Positions 47,923-55,886 of a stretch of DNA of 55,886 nucleotides are shown here, in pieces. The DNA comes from Chloroflexota bacterium (GTDB lineage: Bacteria > Chloroflexota > Dormibacteria > CF-121), in the NCBI GenBank assembly GCA_005881715.1, contig VBEE01000059.1, positions 1-55,886 on the forward strand, in the 5' to 3' direction. The translations under genes and the position numbers were made by a program. A model generated the notes under the pieces. It was given only the letters and a program-made list of their open reading frames with translations, ran no database searches and was not told the DNA's origin. Every line of letters begins with the position of its first letter. The stretch's first letter is position 1.

Positions 47923-48896
47923 CCGGCGATCCCGGCGGCCATTGCCTGGTGACCGGCGTCGCCGGCTTCATCGGGTCGACCCTGGCCGAGCACCTGCTGG
48001 CCAACGGTGACACCGTGCTGGGCGTGGATTGCTTCACGGATTACTACCCGCCCGCCGTCAAGGAGCGGAACCTGGCGACACTCCGACGCAGCCCTGGCTT
48101 CACATTCCGCGAGGCGAGCCTGCTCGATGCTGACCTGCCGGCGCTGCTGACCAACGTCGACTCCGTCTTTCACTTCGCCGCCCAACCGGGCGTGCGAAAG
48201 AGCTGGGGCACCACCTTCGCCACCTACGCCGCCCACAACGTGGTCGCCACCCAGCGCCTGCTCGAGGCGGCCCGGACCGTGCCGCTCAGGCGCTTCGTCT
48301 ACGCATCCTCATCATCTATATACGGCGACGCGGCGGAACTTCCGGTCCGCGAGACGACCCTCCCCAGGCCGATCTCGCCCTACGGCGTGACCAAGCTCGC
48401 CGGCGAGCACCTCTGCGGGCTGTATGCGCGATCGTTCGGCATCCCGGCGGTTTCGCTCCGGTATTTCACCGTCTACGGGCCCCGGCAGCGGCCCGACATG
48501 GCCTTCAGCCGCTTCGTGCGCGCGATTCTGCAGGACGAGGCCCTGCCGGTGTACGGCGACGGCGAGCAAACCCGCGATTTCACATTCGTCGCCGACGCCG
48601 TTCGGGCCGCCCGCTCCGCCGCGCGGGCGAATCTCTCCCCACCTTGGGGACGGGCCTATAACATTGGTGGTGGCTCCCGGGTCAGCATCAACGCGATCGT
48701 CCGGCTGCTCGAAACCATGACCAAGAAATCGGCGCGGATCAAGCGACTGCCGGCCCAGGCCGGCGATGTCCAGCACACCTATGCCGATACCACCGCGGCG
48801 CAGGCCGAGTTGGGATACCGGCCGGAGTACGGGCTCGAAGCCGGGCTGCGGGCCGTCGTCGATTGGGAATCGGCGCTGGTCGCGGGAGTCCGATGA
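47919..48896 (+). CDS. NAD-dependent nucleotide-sugar epimerase (UDP-glucuronate 4-epimerase type)
   Basis: A 325-residue extended SDR. LVTGVAGFIGSTLAEHLL binds NAD; DCFTDYYPPAVKERNL, HFAAQPGVRKSWG, ASSSSIYGDAAELPV, the SPYGVTKLAGEHL YxxxK pair, and LRYFTVYGPRQRPDMAFSRF match UDP-glucuronate/galacturonate 4-epimerase-like enzymes. The segment RANLSPPWGRAYNIGGG contains a small DNA palindrome (TCCCCACCTTGGGGA). The GTG start overlaps the preceding stop, and its own stop overlaps the GT2 ATG. It likely supplies a sugar for the glycan built by this operon. Confidence 0.87.
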   Translation: MTGDPGGHCLVTGVAGFIGSTLAEHLLANGDTVLGVDCFTDYYPPAVKERNLATLRRSPGFTFREASLLDADLPALLTNVDSVFHFAAQPGVRKSWGTTFATYAAHNVVATQRLLEAARTVPLRRFVYASSSSIYGDAAELPVRETTLPRPISPYGVTKLAGEHLCGLYARSFGIPAVSLRYFTVYGPRQRPDMAFSRFVRAILQDEALPVYGDGEQTRDFTFVADAVRAARSAARANLSPPWGRAYNIGGGSRVSINAIVRLLETMTKKSARIKRLPAQAGDVQHTYADTTAAQAELGYRPEYGLEAGLRAVVDWESALVAGVR

Positions 48897-49975
48897 GCGG
48901 GCGCCGGCAGCGCACCCTGCTCTCGGCGCCAAACGGCATCAAGGAAAAGCCTGAGATTTCCGTCGTCGTTCCGATCTTCGACGAGGAGGACAACGTCGGT
49001 GAGTTGCACCGGCGGCTGAGCGAAGCCCTCGAGTCACTGGGCCGCCCCTACGAGATCCTCTACGTCGACGACGGCAGCCGCGACCGGAGCTTCGAACGTC
49101 TCTGCGCGCTGGCGGAAGACGACCCCCACGCCCAACTCGTGCAGTTCCGCCGCAACTTCGGGCAGACCGCTGCCCTGCAGGCCGGCATCGAGCACAGCCG
49201 CGGCGACATCCTCGTCTTTCTCGACGGCGATCTGCAGAATGATCCTGGCGACATCGGGCTGCTGCTGGCCAAGCTGGACGAGGGTTACGACGTGGTCAGC
49301 GGTTGGCGGCGCGACCGCAAAGATCCATGGCTCTCGCGCCGGCTTCCCTCGTTGATCGCGAACGCCCTGATCTCCCGGGTGACCGGCGTGGTGCTCAAGG
49401 ATTATGGCTGCACCCTCAAGGCCTATCGGCGCGAGGTCATCGAGGACGTCAAGCTCTACGGCGAGATGCATCGATTCATCCCGGCCCTGGTGTCCTGGTC
49501 CGGTGCAAAAGTGACCGAAGTCCCGGTGCGACACGAGCGGCGGCGCTTCGGCAAGTCGAAATACGGGATCTCGCGGACCTTAAGGGTCCTGCTCGACCTG
49601 ATCACCGTCAAGTTCCTGGGCAGTTACTCGACCAAGCCGCTTTACGTCTTCGGCATGGCCGGTCTCATCTTCTGGCTGCTCGCCGTCCTCTCGGGCGTGA
49701 TCGTCATCGTCGAGCGGTTGCTTCCGCCCTATCCGCAGGCGCACAACAATCCGCTGCTCCTGCTCGCCGTCTTCCTGGGAACGCTCGGCGTTCAGTCCAT
49801 CATGCTGGGGCTGCTCGCCGAGCTGATGATTCGCACCTATCACGAGTCGCAGGCCAAGCCGACGTACGTCATCCGGCAGGTCATCGCCGGGGGAGGTCTC
49901 CGCCTGAGGAAACCCGGTCGGGCGGGCGCGCCGCCCGAGCTGGCTTCCACGCCCGGCGCCGAGCGAGGCCGCTAA
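48893..49975 (+). CDS. Family 2 glycosyltransferase with C-terminal membrane helices (GtrB/ArnC-like)
   Basis: A 360-residue protein. EISVVVPIFDEEDNVGELHRRL, ILYVDDGSRDRSFERL and ILVFLDGDLQNDPGDI give the GT-A nucleotide and metal motifs (DGDLQ). FRRNFGQTAALQAGIEHS and VPVRHERRRFGKSKYGI are typical of polyprenyl-phosphate sugar transferases. Two C-terminal helices (about residues 250-272 and 290-312) anchor it. It would charge undecaprenyl phosphate for a GT-C enzyme, perhaps the one encoded two genes upstream. The ATG at 48893 is chosen over an earlier in-frame start because it overlaps the epimerase stop (ATGA). Confidence 0.9.
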   Translation: MSGRRQRTLLSAPNGIKEKPEISVVVPIFDEEDNVGELHRRLSEALESLGRPYEILYVDDGSRDRSFERLCALAEDDPHAQLVQFRRNFGQTAALQAGIEHSRGDILVFLDGDLQNDPGDIGLLLAKLDEGYDVVSGWRRDRKDPWLSRRLPSLIANALISRVTGVVLKDYGCTLKAYRREVIEDVKLYGEMHRFIPALVSWSGAKVTEVPVRHERRRFGKSKYGISRTLRVLLDLITVKFLGSYSTKPLYVFGMAGLIFWLLAVLSGVIVIVERLLPPYPQAHNNPLLLLAVFLGTLGVQSIMLGLLAELMIRTYHESQAKPTYVIRQVIAGGGLRLRKPGRAGAPPELASTPGAERGR

Positions 49976-49981
49976 GCCAGG

Positions 49982-51924
<1,943 letters not shown>

Positions 51925-51928
<4 letters not shown>

Positions 51929-52938
51929 AACCGCGTCTGGTCGATTACCTTTGCTGCCCCGGCTGCCAGGGGTCGCTGCGGGTGGTTGCCGATCGGCAGG
52001 ACGGTGATGAGATTGTCCAGGGAACCCTGCGCTGCGAGCGATGCGATCAGACGTACCCGATCCGGGCGGGCGTTCCCCGGCTTTTCCCAAGCCAGCTGTC
52101 TGCCAGCAAGCAGAAGACGGCGAGGGCCTTCGGCTGGCAGTGGCGGCATTTCAGGCAGATGCACGACCAGTACGAGCGGCAGTTTCTTGACTGGATCTGG
52201 CCGATCGAACCAGCATTCTTCAAGGACAAGCTGGTCCTGGATGCCGGCTGTGGAATTGGCCGGCATGCCTTCTTCGCGGCTGCTTACGGTGCCAAAGAGG
52301 TGATCGGCATCGACCTGAGCGATGCGGTCGACACGGCATTCGAAAACGTCGGGCACCTGCCCAATGCGCACATCGTCCAGGCGGACATCTACGATCCGCC
52401 CTTCCGGAGAGCCACGGCTGGCGGAGACTTCGATTTCATCTACTCGATCGGCGTCCTCCACCACCTGCCCGATCCCGAATCGGGACTCCGCTCCCTGGTG
52501 CGCTGCCTTCGTCCGGGCGGCACGTTCTTTGGTTGGGTCTACGGCTACGAGAACAACCGCCTGGTCCAGCGGGTCATCGACCCTTTTCGCCGGCATGTCA
52601 CGAGCCGGCTGCCACCGCCGGCGATGCGTGCGATCGCGTTCCCGCTCGCCGTGGTCTTCCACGCCGTCGTCAAGGGACTCTACCGGCCGTTACGAGGAAC
52701 CTGGCTGATCCGCCGACTCCCCGCCCACGCCTATTTGCAAAGCCTCGGCACCTTCAACTTCCGCCAGAACTACAACATCGTTTTCGACCAACTGGTCGCG
52801 CCCACCGCCGTCTACCTCAAGCGTGAGGAGTTCGAGGCATGGTTCACGAAGGCGGGGCTGGAGGACGTCGAGCTCTCCTGGCGAAATCAGAATTCCTGGC
52901 GCGGCCGGGGCCGGCTTCCCCGCGCGTTGACGCGATGA
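51925..52938 (+). CDS. SAM-dependent methyltransferase with N-terminal Trm112-like zinc ribbon
   Basis: A 337-residue protein. The first 55 residues (LVDYLCCPGCQGSL, then LRCERCDQTYPIRAGVPRLF) are a Trm112-like zinc ribbon with CPxC and CxxC pairs. The Rossmann domain follows: LVLDAGCGIGRHAFFAAAYG, VIGIDLSDA, FDFIYSIGVLHHLPDPE and LRPGGTFFGWVYG. The longer upstream open frame is rejected because GTG 51925 overlaps the asnB stop (GTGA) and the ribbon starts there. Such two-part enzymes commonly modify sugars or lipids in surface glycan clusters. Substrate unknown. Confidence 0.87.
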
Positions 52939-53711
52939 CCGGCTCCGAAGGCATCATGCGCGACTACACCTACGAGATTCTCTATGCGATGGAGGAAGAC
53001 CACTGGTGGCTTTCATCGCGGCGAAAGCTTGTGCTCGACTGGATCCGCAAACGCTACCCCGACCGGCGCGACCTCACGATTCTCGACGTTGGTTGCGGCA
53101 CCGGGATGATGGTGCTGGAGATGGCGGCGCTGGGTCGGGTGGAGGGCGTCGATGCCTCAGATGACGCGTTGCGATTTTGTCGACAGCGCGGCCTCAGCAC
53201 CGTCCGGAAGGCGAACGTGGTCGAGTTGCCGTTTCCAGATGAATCCTTTGACGTGTTGACCGGCGTGGACATCCTGGAGCATATCGATGACGACGTCGGT
53301 GCTCTGCGCGAGTGGCGTCGGGTCCTTCGTCCCGGTGGACGGCTGTTCCTGTTCGTCCCTGCCCATCAATGGCTCTGGAGTCTCCAGGACGAGATTTCGG
53401 GACACCGACGCCGCTACACGGCGCGCAGCCTGCGTGGCGTCGTCAACCGCGCGGGCTTCGTTGTCGAGCGGCAGAGTTACGTGAGCACCTATCTCTTTCC
53501 GGTCATCGTGCTGGGCCGTCTCTGGTTGAAGGCGTTGCGCCGCGTTCGCCAGGTCCAGAGCGAGAACACTCTGCACCCCGGCTGGTCGAATGGCATCCTG
53601 CGGCGGGTGTTCATGGCTGAGATCCCTCTGTTACGCCGACTCGACTTTCCGTACGGGGCCTCGCTGCTCTGCGTGGCCCGCAATCCTGACGTGCACGGTA
53701 ACGGCGTGTGA
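52935..53711 (+). CDS. SAM-dependent methyltransferase (Methyltransf_11 type)
   Basis: A 258-residue protein. MRDYTYEILYAMEEDHWWLSSRRKLV is an N-terminal helix pair common in glycan-cluster methyltransferases. LTILDVGCGTGMMVLEMAALG is motif I, VEGVDASDDALRFC motif II, VELPFPDESFDVLTGVDILEHIDDD motif IV, and LRPGGRLFLFVPAHQWLWS motif VI. The C terminus (MAEIPLLRRLDFPYGASLLCVARN) may form a membrane-contacting helix. ATG 52935 overlaps the preceding stop (ATGA). Last gene of the 46027-53711 operon, 51 bp before the CAP-domain gene. Confidence 0.88.
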   Translation: MTGSEGIMRDYTYEILYAMEEDHWWLSSRRKLVLDWIRKRYPDRRDLTILDVGCGTGMMVLEMAALGRVEGVDASDDALRFCRQRGLSTVRKANVVELPFPDESFDVLTGVDILEHIDDDVGALREWRRVLRPGGRLFLFVPAHQWLWSLQDEISGHRRRYTARSLRGVVNRAGFVVERQSYVSTYLFPVIVLGRLWLKALRRVRQVQSENTLHPGWSNGILRRVFMAEIPLLRRLDFPYGASLLCVARNPDVHGNGV

Positions 53712-53762
53712 CCGCTGCGTGAAGAACGCAATCCCCGCTGGACGTGGCCCGTTGCTTCTCTC

Positions 53763-55055
53763 ATGGGGAGATTCCTTCGCCGTTCACTCAGCGCAACATT
53801 CGCGCTCGGCCTGCTTTTCGTTTCGGCGCCACCGCAATCGGTGGCTGCGGTCGACCCGTACAACGCCACTGCGCAGCAGACGCTGATCAACCAGGATCGG
53901 GCGCAAAACGGAGGCCTGCCTGCACTGGCCTGGAACAACTGCCTGGCCACGATTGCACAGCAGAACGCCGATCGAATCGCCGCCCAGGGTTATCTCTCCC
54001 ACACGAACGGCCCAACCCTCGACCTTGGCTGCCTCCCGGGCGCGACCTACGCCGGCGAGAACATCGCCTATACGTCGCGCGGTATCGATGATGCGCAGGT
54101 CAACACCATGTTCATGAACAGCGCGCCGCACCGCGCCAACATCCTGGGGAACTTCACGCTGGTGGCCACCGCCTGGACGATCGCGTCCAACGGCTACGGC
54201 TACATTGCCGAGGAATTCTTGAACGCGCCGGTTCCCCCCGTCGCTGATCCTTTCCGGGCGATGCTCACGCTCGATGCGTTTGGCCGCCTGCACGCCGACG
54301 GGAGCACCCTACCGCAAGCGACCACGGCGTACTGGCCGAACTGGCGGATCGCCACCGCCGCGGCGCTCCTTCCCGATGCATCGGGCGGATACGTGCTCGA
54401 CGGCTTCGGCGGGCTGCACCCATTCGGGGCGGCCGGGCCGGCGCCGGCGGCCGCGTATTGGAGTGGATGGAATATCGCGCGCGACGTCGCGCTGCTCCCA
54501 GGATCGACGGCCGCGGCTCCCATGGGTTATACGCTCGACGGTTGGGGCGGCCTCCATCAGTTCGGCGGCGCGCCAGCCATCCGTGGCGGCGCCATGTGGG
54601 TCAACTGGGACATCGCCAAGCGGCTGGTGCTGCTGAGCGACGGCACCGGTGGCTACATGCTTGACGGGTGGGGCGGCCTGCACGCATTCGCGGTCGGTAC
54701 CAACCCGATGCCGCCGGCGATCACGAATAATGCCTTCTGGCCCGGTTGGTCAATCGCTCGCGACATCGCCCTCACCCCGGGCAGCACGGCAAGCAATGTC
54801 TCCGGGGTCACCCTTGACGGCTACGGCGGCGTTCATCCCTTCGGCACGGCCGGCGCCGTCCAGGGAGAGGCCATGTGGCCGAACTGGAACATCGCGCGCT
54901 CGGTCAAACTGTCGCCACAATCGACCGCGGCGCAACCTCAGGGTTGGACGGTCGATGGCTACGGCGGCCTGCACCCGTTCGGCGGTGCGCCGGCGGTTGC
55001 CTCTGGTGGCTACTCGCTCGGTCGCGACCTCGCCGTCCAACTCATCGAGGGCTAG
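53763..55055 (+). CDS. Secreted CAP-domain protein with six-repeat module
   Basis: A 430-residue exported protein. The signal peptide MGRFLRRSLSATFALGLLFVS ends near SVAA. Residues about 33-160 are a CAP (SCP/PR1) domain: LINQDRAQNGGLPALAWNNCL, His80 in GYLSHTNG, Glu99 in AGENIAY and His123 in SAPHRANIL, with the expected order of cavity residues. Bacterial CAP proteins are secreted and poorly understood; some bind lipids or act on cell walls. The last 265 residues are the shared six-repeat module (54258-55052), which follows the CAP domain almost without a linker. It is separated from the other four module genes by the polysaccharide operon. Confidence 0.9.
   Translation: MGRFLRRSLSATFALGLLFVSAPPQSVAAVDPYNATAQQTLINQDRAQNGGLPALAWNNCLATIAQQNADRIAAQGYLSHTNGPTLDLGCLPGATYAGENIAYTSRGIDDAQVNTMFMNSAPHRANILGNFTLVATAWTIASNGYGYIAEEFLNAPVPPVADPFRAMLTLDAFGRLHADGSTLPQATTAYWPNWRIATAAALLPDASGGYVLDGFGGLHPFGAAGPAPAAAYWSGWNIARDVALLPGSTAAAPMGYTLDGWGGLHQFGGAPAIRGGAMWVNWDIAKRLVLLSDGTGGYMLDGWGGLHAFAVGTNPMPPAITNNAFWPGWSIARDIALTPGSTASNVSGVTLDGYGGVHPFGTAGAVQGEAMWPNWNIARSVKLSPQSTAAQPQGWTVDGYGGLHPFGGAPAVASGGYSLGRDLAVQLIEG
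54258..55052 (+). repeat. Six-repeat WGGLH module of the CAP protein
   Basis: Units of 43, 46, 42, 51, 46 and 37 residues. Unit 4 has VGTNPMPPAIT as in the M23 protein, unit 5 starts GVTLDGYGGVHPFG as in the PQQ protein, and unit 6 ends VQLIEG. This is the shortest fusion in the set and the clearest for defining the module border. Confidence 0.93.
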
Positions 55056-55177
55056 GTCTTTTTCGCCGATTGTCGCGCCGCGGCGTTTGGCGGTATCCTT
55101 ACCGCGGGCCGCGGCCACCCGGGGTAATGTTTCGCGGTCCCTCGAGCCAACGTCGTCACAAAGAGGGAGGTAGCCAC

Positions 55178-55886
55178 GTGACCACTGAGCCAACCGAAGG
55201 ATTCCTCGTAACAGGACGCATCAGCCGACGCAACGTGCTAACCGCGGCCGGCGTGGCTGCCGCCGGAGCCGCAGTCAGCATGCTGCCGGTCTCGGCGGCC
55301 AGCGCGGGCTCCGCCGAAGACGCGACAACCAACCGGGCGCTACGGCCCAGCTCGAGTGGGCCACGGGCGGTCTCGGTGACGCCCGGCGTCAGTTACGTAA
55401 GCACCGCCGGCCAGGATTTCAAGCCAACCAATTCCACAAGTGGTTGGCAGTACGTCGGCGGCAATGGCTTGCAGCTCACCGGTGCTGCCGGCCAGGTCGG
55501 CACTCGCCTCAACGTTCCGCAGGGTGCGTTGATCACCGAGTGCGCATTCTGGGTGACGTACAACGATACCAACGGCATGAGCGCCCTGCTGGCGCCATCA
55601 AAGAACGATAGCAGCACATTTCAGACGGTCTTGGGCACACCCACGATTGCACAGTCCCCCTCGCCTCAGCAGGTCGATGTCGCGATCGCCACGCCGGTCC
55701 CTGTCGACAACAGTCTCTATTCCTATGATCTCCGGGTCACGTTTGGCACGGCAGGGTCGACGCAGCTGCTCCATGGGGCGCGCATCGGCTACACGAATAA
55801 CCCCGGCCTGGTCACCTTCCCCGATCCTCGCCGCATCGTGCACGGCGACGCCACCCCGTACAGCAATGGCGTGACGTATGGACCGA
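55178..55886 (+). CDS. Tat-exported protein, 3' end outside window (partial)
   Basis: From GTG 55178, with ribosome site GGGAGG (55165-55170), the frame is open to the window edge (about 236 codons). The N terminus has a twin-arginine signal: TGRISRRNVLTAAGVAAAG, then a hydrophobic stretch ending near SAASAG. The rest is low in charge and rich in Thr, Ser, Gly and Val, with likely beta strands (FKPTNSTSGWQYVGGNGL, TECAFWVTYNDTNGM). I do not recognise the domain. There is no WGGLH repeat in the visible part. It lies 122 bp after the CAP gene; a weak -10 (TATCCT, about 55093) precedes it. Confidence 0.75.
   Translation, partial: MTTEPTEGFLVTGRISRRNVLTAAGVAAAGAAVSMLPVSAASAGSAEDATTNRALRPSSSGPRAVSVTPGVSYVSTAGQDFKPTNSTSGWQYVGGNGLQLTGAAGQVGTRLNVPQGALITECAFWVTYNDTNGMSALLAPSKNDSSTFQTVLGTPTIAQSPSPQQVDVAIATPVPVDNSLYSYDLRVTFGTAGSTQLLHGARIGYTNNPGLVTFPDPRRIVHGDATPYSNGVTYGP

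Noticed and set aside
48640-48660. Short palindrome (TCCCCACCTTGGGGA) in the epimerase gene, possibly another repeat copy
   Set aside because: It has some likeness to the GC-rich palindrome but lacks the CCCTCCCCC/GGGGGAGGG core, and the encoded loop length fits the family, so insertion is not supported.

Overview
The window is a gene-dense, GC-rich stretch of bacterial chromosome with no gap above about 125 bp. It has many GTG and TTG starts and many 1-4 bp start/stop overlaps. No phage, insertion sequence, CRISPR array, tRNA or rRNA was seen. The gene set (soil-type secreted enzymes, a short 'core' MetE pair, sulfoquinovose synthase, Tat and Sec exports, no lipid A genes) suggests a monoderm-like soil bacterium of the Chloroflexota/Dormibacterota type. 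That placement is inference, because no phylogenetic marker was compared.

Layout. Positions 1-1742 (minus) hold an ABC-2/YhgE-like membrane protein, a TetR regulator and a DinB-like protein. Positions 1778-4472 (minus) are an inositol catabolism operon (iolE-iolB-iolC), divergent from a Gfo/Idh/MocA dehydrogenase and a GT-C membrane protein. Positions 7018-14082 alternate strands gene by gene: GT-C and DUF2079 membrane proteins, a lytic transglycosylase, a lipoprotein intradiol dioxygenase, a GT2, an epimerase and an AglD-like flippase-fold protein. Positions 14070-21583 (minus) carry a DUF2079 protein, a pair of MetE-like genes, a sugar acyltransferase, a DegT aminotransferase, a GT2 and sqdB. 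Positions 21623-26960 (plus) carry a Gmad2-like lipoprotein, a GT2, glmU, prs and a CNNM/CorC protein. Positions 26949-36678 are a polysaccharide assembly region: Wzx-type flippase, methyltransferase, NUDIX, GT4s (one frameshifted), WecG/TagA family, O-antigen-ligase-like polymerase and an epimerase.

Positions 36735-55055 (plus) are the most striking part. Five secreted proteins with unrelated N-terminal domains (GH18, M23+FN3, sedolisin, PQQ-type propeller + ASH, CAP) all end in the same module of about 265 residues. The module is six repeats built around [14 protein letters not shown]. Four of the genes are consecutive. The fifth follows a tightly overlapping six-gene polysaccharide block (46027-53711: membrane protein, epimerase, GT2, asnB, two methyltransferases). 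I propose a common C-terminal module that places different exported enzymes at the same cell-surface or exopolysaccharide ligand.

Other recurring features: every one of the seven convergent gene pairs overlaps tail to tail (4-107 bp). Three divergent pairs share one symmetrical TATA core as a two-way promoter. Several start codons lie at or just after the predicted transcription start, which suggests leaderless mRNAs. A GC-rich palindrome occurs three times, once in frame inside iolB.
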